The notes: generated by a model not told the origin, from the letters alone. A stretch of 64,000 bases of DNA from Phytophthora colocasiae (GCA_018806915.1 JAGKQI010000021.1:1-64000), one strand, 5' to 3'; positions 41,017-50,773 are shown, numbered from the stretch's first letter. A program made the numbers and translations.

Positions 41017-41391
41017 TCAACTTTCGTCTAGTAAAGCGTTGCAGGATTCCTCCAGCGCTATAGGGTAAGACATGATATAGCCTGCGCTGCGAATTGGGAC
41101 GCCAGCTGCGGTAGCAATGCGTGTTGTTTCTTGTTTCTCTCGGGAAATTAGCATAGCCAACTCATCATGCGCATTAAGAATCTTCAGCGAGTACTTCGAC
41201 ATTTTCTCGAGCTTTTCTTCCATTTCTGAAAGGTGTTGAAGTCGGGACCGCAAAAGCCGGTGGCAAATAGCTGATCGGTGGCTTCGAGGGGCGTCTGGTT
41301 CAGCGCTCGCAGTTGCCTGTGGGTCTGGGATCGCTGTATTATCTTCAGGACCACGAGGGCTGGCGCAGCCTCTGGTGGTATCTTCGTTCAT
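41017..41391 (-). CDS. Small convergent ORF of the MULE (coiled coil)
   Basis: 124 codons from ATG 41,391, inside the element and facing the protease gene tail to tail, with stops only 34 bp apart. The N-terminal third is polar and Pro-rich. The middle is a heptad-like helix (LQHLSEMEEKLEKMSKYSLK) followed by a second helical stretch. No family recognised. The convergent arrangement recalls mudrA/mudrB of maize MuDR. This is a positional comparison only, not homology. Confidence 0.5.
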   Translation of the reverse strand: MNEDTTRGCASPRGPEDNTAIPDPQATASAEPDAPRSHRSAICHRLLRSRLQHLSEMEEKLEKMSKYSLKILNAHDELAMLISREKQETTRIATAAGVPIRSAGYIMSYPIALEESCNALLDES

Positions 41392-41591
41392 GTTTGTTTT
41401 TGAAACAGCTGCTCTCAGGTATTTGCAAAATTCACGTTTACAATCGGTAACTTTCAATGTTGCACTAATATCTTCAAGAATATTTTACGCCACTGGCTCT
41501 ATTCATCAATCTTGTGTTGTTTGTTAAGTCGCTTGTTAAGTCATAAGTCCTCCATATGTTGCTGCAAGACGTGTCGTCTTGTCGGTATTAG

Positions 41592-41610
41592 GTTGTAGTA
41601 ACGCCGTCCC
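41592..41610 (-). repeat. MULE right terminal inverted repeat
   Basis: GTTGTAGTAACGCCGTCCC lies immediately before the second ACCGAAATG copy. Its complement shares TTACTACAAC with the left end. Confidence 0.75.
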
Positions 41611-41619
41611 ACCGAAATG

Positions 41620-42079
41620 CAGGACGATCTTTATGATCCGTCTCAAAGCTCTGCACAACAGTTTTAGCATTTTGCCAGCGCCACGCCGTCTGAGTGGAGA
41701 TAAACCACTGGCTATCGATAGCTTCAGAGCCGAGGCCGAAGCTAGAGGCAAGACGCGCTTCTTATCGCCAGCCCACTGATCACCATCTGTCTCGGCACGT
41801 GGCGCCGAGAGCTTTGATGTTCGTCAAGCTGGTATTGTGTCGAGTCAAGTGAGACTGGTCCGACAGCGTCGGCTGTCCTGTACGACGGCGCGAAATCAGA
41901 ACTCCAGCACATCTTGGTGGCGTTGGCCCGGACGATAGCAATGCCATTCCCACTCGCAGTTTTTCAGCTGGCGCTTGCGTCAATGCGTATCATGTACCAC
42001 GATAGCTGCAGAGCTATCGCCGTCAAGACCATCAATCCCCACATCTCGGTGCATAAGACTCTTGCCGCTCGCTGCAGTT
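41620..42079. other. Intergenic before GH6-C
   Basis: No gene recognised between the MULE and the GH6-C promoter. Confidence 0.5.
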
Positions 42080-42098
42080 GTTCATTGTTCAATTTGCC
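42080..42098 (+). promoter_or_regulatory. Initiator + FPR core promoter of GH6-C
   Basis: GTTCATTGTTCAATTTGCC is the clearest match in the window to the oomycete initiator/FPR element. It ends 14 bp before the ATG at 42,113, which supports that ATG over in-frame upstream codons. Confidence 0.8.
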
Positions 42099-42112
42099 TC
42101 AAGCTACTCAAT

Positions 42113-43477
42113 ATGGTCAAGATCCTCCACCTGCCGCTCGCCATGGCTGCGCTGGCCTGGTCTGCCGTCTCCTCCGCTGAAGATTTGTGCTCCATCACGC
42201 CGTCGTCGTACTCTGGTGCTAAGACGACTTACCCGCAGCTTGCAACGGCATTGGAGACAATGGAGCAGTACTCTATTGCGGCCTGGTACACGGATCGACT
42301 GTCTGACTCGGACAGGTCCACCATGTTGTCTAGCCTAACGTCCGAGTGCAGTGAAGACACTCGCATGACGATCGCGGTCTACGGCATCCCGGACAAGGAC
42401 TGCAACGCCGGACTGTCTTCTTCTGGGACCGTTCAAAGCACCAGTGACTACCAGTCATTCCTCTCGCAGTTGACGACTGCCGTGGGTAATCGGAAGGTGC
42501 TGTACATTGTTGAGCCAGACGCCGTCGGTCTCCTCGCCAACGGTGGCTGTGGAGAATCCGCTGGTTACCTGGACAACTTGAAAATCGCAGTGGCAGCTCT
42601 GTCAGCGAACTCGAACGCTGAGCTGTATGTGGATGTTGGCTATTGGCTGCTCGCGGACTCGACGAACGCTGCTGCGGTGGCGACGATCATCAACGAGCTA
42701 AGTGCGTCTGGGACTCTTAAGGGCGTCACTATCAACACGTCGAACTACCGTTCAAATGACGAGTGCTCCACGTACTGCAACAACTTCCAGACCGCGATGG
42801 GGTCGACCTCGATGACGTGCATTATCGATACGTCGAGGAACTACAATGGTTCTCCCTCAAGTGACTGGTGCAACGTCAAGACTGCTGGTATCGGTAAGCC
42901 GCCTACGTCGGAGACAGGTATCAGTAATATCGACTATTTCATGTGGATCAAACCACCTGGAGAGAGCGACGGCATTTGCACGGACACGTCGTACTCCAGC
43001 GAATCCCTTACTGGAGTGACGGCTGGCACGTTTTACGAGGAGGGATTCCAGGTGCTTTGGGACCAAGGCTACTTCGTCAGTGAGAAGGGTATGTCTACGA
43101 TCTCTGGTACCAGTAGTAACAGCACGAGTCAAACCAGTCAAACCAGTCAGACCCAGACCAGTAGCCAAACAGGCACTCAAACGAGCAGTCAAGCGGGGAC
43201 CCAGACGGCAGGCAGCGGTGTAGACCAAACCTCTTCGGTTGCTCAGGACTACGATAGTTCTACTCAGTCTACAGCAGGGACAGTTGCTCCAGCAGACACT
43301 GAATCGTCCCAAAGCACCACTGCAGCTCCAGCTATCACTACAGCATCGCCTACTGCTGCAACGTCCACGCCTATTGCTACTACCACGGCGCCTACCGCGA
43401 CTCCGACTGCGACTGAATCGAATACTTCGCAGACCAGCGCCTCGTGCAAGGCCAAGAAGCGTCTGCGCAAGCTGTAG
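42113..43477 (+). CDS. GH6-C: secreted GH6 glucanase/cellobiohydrolase
   Basis: 454 aa from ATG 42,113; the frame is open upstream, but the core promoter lies there. Signal peptide MVKILHLPLAMAALAWSAVS, then SAEDLCSITP. GH6 motifs: AWYTDR, AVYGIPDKDCNAGLSSSG (the only paralogue here with PDKDC, closest to fungal PDRDC), YIVEPDAVGLL, INTSNYRS, DWCNV, FMWIKPPGESDGIC. It carries a slightly longer insert after that motif (TDTSYSSESLTGVT) than GH6-B or D. The tail is Ser/Thr/Gln-rich with SQTSQTSQT/TQTSSQ repeats and ends CKAKKRLRKL. It is predicted to be secreted and O-glycosylated. Confidence 0.93.
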   Translation: MVKILHLPLAMAALAWSAVSSAEDLCSITPSSYSGAKTTYPQLATALETMEQYSIAAWYTDRLSDSDRSTMLSSLTSECSEDTRMTIAVYGIPDKDCNAGLSSSGTVQSTSDYQSFLSQLTTAVGNRKVLYIVEPDAVGLLANGGCGESAGYLDNLKIAVAALSANSNAELYVDVGYWLLADSTNAAAVATIINELSASGTLKGVTINTSNYRSNDECSTYCNNFQTAMGSTSMTCIIDTSRNYNGSPSSDWCNVKTAGIGKPPTSETGISNIDYFMWIKPPGESDGICTDTSYSSESLTGVTAGTFYEEGFQVLWDQGYFVSEKGMSTISGTSSNSTSQTSQTSQTQTSSQTGTQTSSQAGTQTAGSGVDQTSSVAQDYDSSTQSTAGTVAPADTESSQSTTAAPAITTASPTAATSTPIATTTAPTATPTATESNTSQTSASCKAKKRLRKL

Positions 43478-44141
43478 AGGAATGTTGAAGTGTTTGTTTT
43501 GTCTGCATAATGTGACGTAGAATCCGTGGTTGTACGCATAAAATACAACATTTGTTACACAAGTTGAAGTTGAAGCGAAAAGATACTTTAGCACACATCT
43601 ACCATACCAGAGCCAATTATAAAAGCCCAGTGACACTGGTTCGTGTTTGATGTTCAGGAGCAAGGTTACGATCATCTGGTTTCGGCGCTGTGGCTCTCTA
43701 ATGCGTCTTCTCTGAGTGGCTTGAAACGGTCTCTGGAATGCGATGCGTCCAGTCACGTGTGCCCTCTTTCAAGCGAAAGCAGTGCATTTGTGGCGTTCAT
43801 GTCAGGACAGGCAGCAGCAAGACAAAAACATTCGAGGATCCGTCAAGTGTCGCCGAACTTGAGCGCATGATCGCGCGTGCCTCAGATAACTTTTCGCGTT
43901 TCGGCGCGTTCTACTCGAGCAGCTGGCGCAACGAACAACAAAAACCTTAACTCAACTCGCATGAGCTTCATGGTGAGGCGTTGGATGGTGCAACAAGGAG
44001 CGGCGGTCGAGCTTTATCCAGTCCAGAAAACTAAGAGCGAAACTTGACTCTTTTCCCCGTGAAACGACCACTTTTGCATGACAGTCACTGCGAATGCTCG
44101 GACAACGCGCGCATGGTCGTAGCCTTTGACTGCTGCCAATA
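43478..44141. other. Intergenic between GH6-C and GH6-D, possible gene fragment
   Basis: A frame from about 43,738 to 43,950 (KRKQCICGVHVRTGSSKTKT, then a helical VAELERMIARASDNFSRFGA) has protein-like composition. It has no recognised family and no upstream continuation, so it may be a relic. Nothing else was seen. Confidence 0.3.
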
Positions 44142-44160
44142 GATCATTCTGCAATTAGCC
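44142..44160 (+). promoter_or_regulatory. Initiator-like core promoter of GH6-D
   Basis: GATCATTCTGCAATTAGCC keeps the initiator TCATT and the spacing, but has ATTAG instead of ATTTG. It ends 31 bp before the ATG at 44,192. Confidence 0.6.
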
Positions 44161-44191
44161 AAGCACTACACAACATCTTACAAAGTAATCG

Positions 44192-45580
44192 ATGCTCGGT
44201 AACATGCTGCATTCTCCTCTAGCGGCTATGGCTGTGTCCTGCATGGCTCTCGCGTTATCCAGCCTCGTTAGCGCTGAAGACCTGTGCTCCATTACGCCGG
44301 CCTCGTACACGGGGGCAAAGGCGGATCATCCCGAGCTTATGACGGCCATTGAGACGCTCGAAAACTACGCAATCGCTTCGTGGTTCACCGACCGACAGAC
44401 TACCCAAGAACACACGGATATGATGTCTGGCTTGCTGAGTCAATGTTCCGAGGAAACGAGGCTCAGTATTGTCGTGTATGGCATTCCGAACAAGGACTGT
44501 GCTGCTGGTTTGTCGTCCGATGGAAGTGTCAAGAGCACAGACGACTACAAGGCCTTCTTGAAGGAACTTACGGATGCCGTTGGTGATCGAAAGGTGCTCT
44601 ACGTCGTGGAACCGGACGCACTGGGTCTACTGACGCAGGACGGAAGCTGCGGCGCATCGGCTGGGTACCTTGATAATCTTAAAGTTGCCGTGGAAGCACT
44701 GTCCGCCAACCCCAATGCTGAGTTGTATTTAGATATTGGCTACTGGATGTTGGAATACGATGCCAGCGCGGGCAAGGTCGCTACGGCTATGAAGGATATC
44801 AGCGCTTGTGGTCGAGTAAAGGGCGTGACAATCAACACGTCTAACTACCGCTCCAACGACGAATGTACCACGTACTGTACGAACTTCCAGAACGCCATGG
44901 GCTCCAATGACATGAGGTGTATCGTGGACACGAGCCGCAACTACAATGGAAACCCTACGACCGATTGGTGCAACGTCCCCACTGCTGGTATCGGCAAGCC
45001 CCCTACATCAGAGACCGACGTCTCGAACATCGACTACTTCATGTGGATCAAGCCACCTGGAGAGAGTGACGGGGAGTGCGCTACTACTGGCGGTCCTTCG
45101 GCCGGTTCTTTTTACCTGGAGGGTTTCAAGCAGCTCTGGGACCAAGGGTATTTTGTGAAGGAACAGGGGATGCCGAAGATCGGCGATACTTTAAGTACTG
45201 TCACTCAATCGTCCCCAAGCTCAAGTGCTGGTAGCGTAAACCAGAACCAGGATGAGGAAACTTCAACGCCCACCTCCACTCCGGTTGCCGGTAGCTCCAG
45301 TTGGAATCAGGAACAAAGTGTGGGGACTGTTGCTCCAGCAGACACCATCTCGACTGAAGCTCTTACCAGCACATCGACACCAGAAACAACAAGCCCATCC
45401 ACAATGGCGCCCGTAATGGAGACTTCGGCTCCTTACATTCTCACCACGCCTCCTATTACTAGTTCACCGTCTACCACAGCCCCGACCGAAGAGGCTACAA
45501 TCACGGAGCAGACCGGTCCTATCCAATCACGCAGCTCCTGCAAGGCGAAGAAGTCCAAGAAGCGTTTGCGTTCGTTGTAA
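44192..45580 (+). CDS. GH6-D: secreted GH6 glucanase/cellobiohydrolase
   Basis: 462 aa. The signal peptide is about 29 residues (MAVSCMALALSSLVSA core) before EDLCSITP. GH6 motifs: SWFTDR, VVYGIPNKDCAAGLSSDG, YVVEPDALGLL, ELYLDIGYW, INTSNYRS, DWCNV, FMWIKPPGESDGEC. The catalytic module is close to GH6-B; both share KSTDDYKAFLKELTDAVGDR. The tail is Thr/Pro/Ser-rich and ends CKAKKSKKRLRSL. An alternative start is the Met 4 codons on. It likely cleaves beta-1,4-glucan outside the cell. Confidence 0.93.
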   Translation: MLGNMLHSPLAAMAVSCMALALSSLVSAEDLCSITPASYTGAKADHPELMTAIETLENYAIASWFTDRQTTQEHTDMMSGLLSQCSEETRLSIVVYGIPNKDCAAGLSSDGSVKSTDDYKAFLKELTDAVGDRKVLYVVEPDALGLLTQDGSCGASAGYLDNLKVAVEALSANPNAELYLDIGYWMLEYDASAGKVATAMKDISACGRVKGVTINTSNYRSNDECTTYCTNFQNAMGSNDMRCIVDTSRNYNGNPTTDWCNVPTAGIGKPPTSETDVSNIDYFMWIKPPGESDGECATTGGPSAGSFYLEGFKQLWDQGYFVKEQGMPKIGDTLSTVTQSSPSSSAGSVNQNQDEETSTPTSTPVAGSSSWNQEQSVGTVAPADTISTEALTSTSTPETTSPSTMAPVMETSAPYILTTPPITSSPSTTAPTEEATITEQTGPIQSRSSCKAKKSKKRLRSL

Positions 45581-45822
45581 TAACTGTACATTGTAGCGTA
45601 AGTACATGTAGTTTAAACTGTCGTAGATTCCTGTGAAAGTGTTGAACATCGTTCTAACCGTGCAAACCTTATCCATTTTTGCGTCGGCTCCGTTGGGCGA
45701 CGTATCTAGGAAATCTGTCAACTTGAACGAATACGCCATGAGCTCTAGCTTACGGAATTGCTTTAAACCAAGTGAACTTCATCCGTGCACCACTGCATTT
45801 ATCAAAACACCAACTTCAAACC

Positions 45823-46758
45823 ATGTCGACTATCCCTTCAACGTTCAAGGTCGCTTCGGTGAGGATCCTCCCAAACAAATCAAACTGATTCCGAATGCTG
45901 CTCAGAAACCTCTACGTCCGAATGAGGTGCGTGTCAAGGTCTTCAGTGCCGCCTTGAACCCGATCGACTACAAGATGATCCAGTACGGACCTGCCCTGGT
46001 GTCCACGCACCCGACCCCGGAGAATCCATTCCGTCTCGGCTTCGATCTGGCCGGTAAGGTCGTCGAGCTTGGCGACGACGTCAAGGATTACAAGATCAAC
46101 GGCGAGGTGTACGCCATGCCCTGGCTCGACGCTATCGGCAGCTTCGGCAAATACATTAACATGGACACCAAGTTTCTCGCGCACAAGCCGACCAACATGA
46201 CGTGGAAAGAAGCAGCGGGTGTGCCGTTGGCTGGTCAAACGAGCCCGCAGGCGATCCACACGTACGGGAAGCTCCGAAAGGGTCAACGCGTGTTGATCAT
46301 TGGCGGAAGCAGTGGCACCGGCGTGTTTGCCATCCAGATCTCCAAAGCTTCTGGTGCTGAAGTGTTCGTGACGTGCAGCGCTCGTAACGTGGAGCTGGTC
46401 AAGTCTCTGGGCGCTGACCAAGTCATCGACTACACGAAAGAGAAGTGGAGCGAGGCGCTGGCCGACCACTCCATTGACCTCATTTATGACTGCGGATATG
46501 ATGCTGCGTCGTGGAACGATGTCGCGCAGAAGAAGCTCAAGGAACAAACGGGCATCTTCGTGACGATTCTGACGGTGGACAAGCCCATCGAGTCGCCAAT
46601 TGCTCCATCAGATCTTTAACGCCCCGTGCACCGAATTCTTGGTGGAATTAAATAAACTAGCTGAAGCTATCATCGACTCGGTCCACCCGCTGGAGGATGT
46701 CCCTGAGGCGGTGAAAATCTGTATGTCACACCGTGCCAAGGGCAAGATCATCGTTTAG
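45823..46758 (+). pseudogene. Quinone oxidoreductase-like (MDR family), broken copy
   Basis: MDR/zeta-crystallin-type gene. The likely start is MSTIPSTFKV at 45,823, but a frameshift near 45,850 puts the body (RFGEDPPKQIKLI...) in another frame. The body has RPNEVRVKVFSAALNPIDYK, FRLGFDLAGKVVELGDDV, the nucleotide-binding VLIIGGSSGTGVFAIQIS and GADQVIDYTKEKW. Near 46,600 a deletion plus frameshift removes part of the C-terminal domain. The normal end (LAEAIIDSVHPLEDVPEAVK, HRAKGKIIV) is in a third frame, stopping at 46,758. It is about 40-50% like the intact neighbour by eye. Two independent lesions make it a pseudogene unless they are assembly errors. Confidence 0.8.
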
Positions 46759-46913
46759 GTGGCCAAACAATAATGGTAAGTGCAAAACTTCCCAATCACT
46801 CGATGCATTTGCTTGCATTGAGTCTCAGCAATTGTCAAAATCAATTGTACACACCCAGGATGTGCACTTCGATTCCGTTAAAATGTACGCAACACATAAC
46901 TCCCCACCTCCTC

Positions 46914-47939
46914 TTACGCCTGGGTTTCAGGGTTCACCTTGATCACGAGTTTCCCACGTGAGTGTCTCCCCTTGAGCTTTGTCAAGGCCGTGTGGAGCTT
47001 CTCAAACTCGTACACCGTGTCGATGATAGGGACAATCGTACCTTTTTCCAGGTACGTCGTGATCTCATCGAGTCCCTTTGCCGTCGGGTACACGAGCACA
47101 TTTCCACAATTCTTGGCTCCGAACTTCGCAGGTTGCACCGGTTCCGTCAGTGGCAGCAGCGACACAAAACGTCCAGTGTTCTGCTTCAGAATCGACTGCG
47201 CATCAGTGTTCCAAGCGTCGGCCTCCATGCCACAGTCGTAGATCACATCCACCGAGTGGGGTTCCAGTTCTTCCCCCCACTTTTGCGTGTGGTAATTAAT
47301 GACTTGATCCGCGCCAAGGCCCTGGATAAACTCTGCATTCTTAGCGCTCGTAGTGGCGACCACACGAGCTCCCATCGTGTGCGCCAATTGGATAGCGAAC
47401 ATGCCGACAGCACTGCAACCACCAAGAACGAGCACCTTCTCATCCTTCTGGAGCTTCGCGTGTTCCACAAGAGCTTGATAGCTCGTAAGACCAATCAAGG
47501 GAATACTTGCAGCCTGATCGAACGTCAAGTTCTTAGGTTTTAACGCTACGAGGTCCTCCTTAAAGATCGCGTAGTCGGCCACAGTGCCGCGCGTCATGGC
47601 GTACACTTGGTCACCCACTTTAAGTCGATTCGTCTCACTTCCCACCTCAACAACAGTGCCAGAAGCATCGAAGCCGATGCCGAATGGCTTCTCAGGAGTT
47701 GGCACTTTGCCCGTGAAGGCTTCACCTGCCACTTCAAGGAGGATATAGTCGATGGGGTTAATGGCGGCGCTGGCCACTTTAATGCGGACCTCATTGGGTC
47801 CGAGCTCTGGACGCTTCACGGAAAGACGCAGCTTCAGCTCCTCTGCCTGAGGGTCGTAGTTGTCGTACTGGTACGCGCGATAGGTCTGCGGAATTGGCAT
47901 CGTTTGGTGAAGATCTTGCAAATCGGAGAATGACTTCAT
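46914..47939 (-). CDS. Quinone oxidoreductase-like protein (zinc-independent MDR family)
   Basis: 341 aa from ATG 47,939; an ATG 13 codons later (MPIPQTYRAYQYDNYD) is also plausible and fits the usual start of the family better. GroES-like N-terminal domain (LGPNEVRIKVASAAINPIDY, FGIGFDASGTVVEVGS), Rossmann motif VLVLGGCSAVGMFAIQLAHT and GADQVINYHTQKW, and a C-terminal VYEFEKLHTALTKLKGRHSR. The zinc ligands of true alcohol dehydrogenases are absent. It is expected to use NADPH to reduce quinones or enones in the cytosol. It is convergent with the broken copy. A degenerate initiator (TTATTCTGCCACAATTAACC) lies just upstream. Confidence 0.9.
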   Translation of the reverse strand: MKSFSDLQDLHQTMPIPQTYRAYQYDNYDPQAEELKLRLSVKRPELGPNEVRIKVASAAINPIDYILLEVAGEAFTGKVPTPEKPFGIGFDASGTVVEVGSETNRLKVGDQVYAMTRGTVADYAIFKEDLVALKPKNLTFDQAASIPLIGLTSYQALVEHAKLQKDEKVLVLGGCSAVGMFAIQLAHTMGARVVATTSAKNAEFIQGLGADQVINYHTQKWGEELEPHSVDVIYDCGMEADAWNTDAQSILKQNTGRFVSLLPLTEPVQPAKFGAKNCGNVLVYPTAKGLDEITTYLEKGTIVPIIDTVYEFEKLHTALTKLKGRHSRGKLVIKVNPETQA

Positions 47940-48634
47940 TGTGGTAAGGGTTAATTGTGGCAGAATAACTCGTCAAAAACCTGCCGTTTTCTTGTGCTTA
48001 TATTGCGGTGGTGCACTTGATACATGCGCTCCTCCGCTTGTACCACCAGGCAGGTATGTTCATGAGCATGCTTTCTATCTGTATGCCAAGTTTCGCCGCT
48101 GATTTCGCGGTATTGGGCGCGCTGTGTGCTTGGGGAATTTCCACCAAGTATCACTGGAGTCAAACTTTATCTATAGACTCAAGGATAAATTATTGAAAAT
48201 TGCAGTACTCCATGAAGCGTTCCAGCCTGGTCCTACCTCTGACAGAAACTCCATCAGCTTTTGAGGGTGCGGAGTCCGTAGCTGGCAAGGAAGGCCCTGC
48301 TCGTACAACGGATTCTCTACGGAGTTCTCGGTGGTTTACAAGCGAAGGTTGGCACACCACGTGGCTGGGTTATTCTACGATCCTCCACATCGTCATGGAG
48401 CAGGAGTGATCTACGTTCTACACTGTGGATCAAATGTCAGCATTCAACCACAACACGACTGCTGACCCCAATTTCATCCTTGAAGGTTGGGCATTTCAAA
48501 AACATCCTCCATCGACTTCACGAGCAGTTCAAATCTACACATACACGGCGAGGTGAAATTCCTGTTTGGAATGGAGATAGACAAATGCGATCGAGTCCCT
48601 GCGGAGTCTTTGCTCAGCGGACGTGTTTTTTTTA
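47940..48634. other. Intergenic, no gene recognised
   Basis: Upstream region of the oxidoreductase and 3' flank of GH6-E. Only short frames without homology. Confidence 0.5.
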
Positions 48635-50203
48635 TTAGAGGATGTTGGGGTTATTCGCCAGGGTCGTTCTATGCGGGCGGAAATCCACGATCGTCGTTGG
48701 CAACGGGGCCAACGCAGACAACTCTGGAGTCTTTGCTGCGTTCACCATCTTCTTCTGCCGGCGGCGGATACTTACAATGGCGGCTAGAGCCACCACTGCA
48801 GCAGCCACCAGAGCAATCAGAACGATGACCCCCGCCCCCATCTTGGTAGTGTTTGAGCTCTCGGTTGAGATCTGCTGACTATCGGCTGCCTTCGACACGG
48901 GGGTCGGCGTTGAAGTCATCGTTGGTGCTGGTGCTGAGTCTCCTCCAGCCTGTAGATTAGTTTGAGCTCCAGCCGACTTGTAGATGGTCTGATCGGCAGG
49001 AGTCGAAGTAGCCGTAGAAGGTGTTGTCGTTGGAGCTGATGCATTGTAGGTGGCAACCTCCTGGTCCTTGTTTTGATTTTGGTTTTGGCTCTGTTGTTGA
49101 CCAATTGACGAACCTGTTGAGCTGCGAACCGTACCGTCAATGGCTGGAAATCCCTTCTCAGTAACCATGATACCCTGGTTCCAGAGTGACTGGAACAAGT
49201 CGTTGAAGAAGACTCCAGCACCAGGTCCCTGCATGGAATCCGACGTCCGACCGTCGCAAGTGCCGTCACTGTCTCCTGGTGGCTTGGCCCAAATGAAGTA
49301 GTCGACGTTGCTGATTCCAGTCTCACTGGACGGCAGACTTCCAATACCTGCTGACTTGACGTTGCACCATTCATTAGAAGAAGGTCCGCCTGTTGACAGT
49401 CAAGAACAAGTTTAGTCGATGTTTCCAACAACATCTTCGCACCACTCACCATGATAATTCCTTGACGTGTCGAAGATACAATGGAGATCCGTCGAGCCAA
49501 CCGCAGTCTGGAAATTACTGCAGAGCGTTGATAACTTAGCGGTGGACTGATAGTTCGATGTGTTTAGCATAATCCCCTTGACCTTCGACCCAGCAGACAC
49601 AAGCTGTTTCACAACGCTCGCTACCGCTGTAAGTGTAGCAGGGTATTCCAGGGTCCAGTATCCCACATCCAAGTAAATGTCGGCGTTCGCATTCTGGGAC
49701 AACAAGCCAATAGCAGTCTGCAGATTCGCCAAATACCCCGCACCTTGGCCGCAACCGGTCGTGTCGGCGAGCAGTCCAATGGCATCCGGTTCGAGGATGT
49801 AGAGTACCTTTCTGTTACCGATAGCCGTCGTCAGGGTGTTCAGGAAGGACACGTAGTCCGAAGCGGACTGCACTGTACTACCCACCGACGATTCCTTGGC
49901 TGCACAGTCCTTGTTGGGCAACCCGTAGACTACAACACTGATTCGTGAGTCTTCGGAGCAGGACGCCACGAGGTCGGCAGCAGTCTGAGCGTAGTCTCCA
50001 TTCTCAGTACGATCCGAGTACCAGGTCGCGATACCGTATTTCTCCAAAGCCTCAATGGCATATGCTGATGCTGGGTATGCTTTCTTGGCCTTCGCGTACG
50101 TCACTGGAGGCAACGAACACAAAGTGTCTGCTTGGACAAGTTCCGTTCCAGCCACTGCCAGCAAGAACGAAGCTGCTACTGCCGAACGAAACGAACGCAG
50201 CAT
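48635..50203 (-). CDS. GH6-E: membrane-anchored GH6 enzyme (two exons)
   Basis: Exon 1 is 50,203-49,450 and exon 2 is 49,389-48,635, joined across a 60-bp intron (GTGAGT...CAACAG), giving 502 aa. Splicing joins RNYHG to GPSSNEWCNV in frame. Signal peptide (AVAASFLLAVAGTELVQA) before DTLCSLPP. GH6 motifs: TWYSDR, VVYGLPNKDCAAKES, YILEPDAIGLL, DIYLDVGYW, LNTSNYQS, FIWAKPPGDSDGTC. After a Gln/Asn- and Ser/Thr/Pro-rich spacer comes a transmembrane helix (VIVLIALVAAAVVALAAIV), stop-transfer RRRQKK and a ~35-residue cytosolic tail ending NPNIL. This differs from the basic Cys-Lys end of GH6-A to D. It is predicted to work at the cell surface. Confidence 0.93.
49390..49449 (-). other. Intron of GH6-E (60 bp)
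   Basis: Donor GTGAGT, acceptor CAACAG, phase 1. Without removal the frame ends at a stop after EWCEDVVGNID. With removal it continues into the conserved EWCNV motif. Confidence 0.9.
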
Positions 50204-50773
50204 GATCTAAACTTGCGCACTCACACCTCACAGACAGCAAGTTGGCGAGTGCTACTGCAGCAAGGGTACAAGAAGCGCGGTGGAAGAACGTTGCCACCAT
50301 CGCGAAATACTATCCTAGCCAATCCAGGGAGGCCCAACATGACCCGCGCCCAGATGGAAGTCGCCGTGTCCGCAGCTGGCTCCAGTAGCTTGTGGCTTTG
50401 GAACTGTACAACAAGGCATGTTCACGTTTCCAATGCGGTGGCGTTGGTGTTACAGCCTCAAACACAAAGATCAATGCCACCTCGAACTTTTCGATGCACT
50501 GTGGTGGTCCGCCCCGTGTGCTACCGTTCGCTTTGCTCTATGGCGAGCCTAGCCTGAAGTTGTGCTGAAGCCAGACAGTTAGTAGTGGTACAAATGCCTG
50601 TATGAACGGAATGAAGAGCCAAAACCATGCATTGGAATGCAGTCTACCTCGCAGTCCTCATTCAATGCGTTCAAAACTCGCTGGGGAGAAGCTACATAAG
50701 GAGAAAGCTAACCTTATCCACTTGGGTTAGCCTAGACAACAAACCTCATACACAAAGAGGGAGATACGACGCC
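50204..50773. other. Intergenic, upstream of GH6-E
   Basis: No gene recognised. A CACTCGCCAACTTGC element on the minus strand, about 35 bp before the GH6-E ATG, is a poor match to the initiator/FPR consensus. Confidence 0.4.

Larger units (their letters stand above)
34849..41610. mobile_element. MULE encoding SWIM transposase, Ulp1-type protease and a convergent small ORF
   Basis: A 6.76-kb element. The 9-bp target duplication ACCGAAATG lies at 34,840-34,848 and 41,611-41,619. The inverted ends are short and imperfect: GGAGTCATTACTACAAC on the left against GGGACGGCGTTACTACAAC from the right. Both duplication length and transposase type are those of Mutator-like elements. The left subterminal region (34,870-35,140) repeats GGTATTACC/GGTAATACC and CCGTGGTAT, likely transposase binding sites. 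Coding runs rightward from 35,351 (transposase, then a linker domain, then the protease to 40,982). A small ORF runs leftward (41,391-41,017). One clear frameshift in the transposase suggests this copy is recently inactivated. Confidence 0.92.

Noticed and set aside
48916..49500. A 194-codon frame across the GH6-E intron
   Set aside because: It is in another phase than the conserved GH6 motifs, which rejoin exactly when the 60-bp intron is removed.
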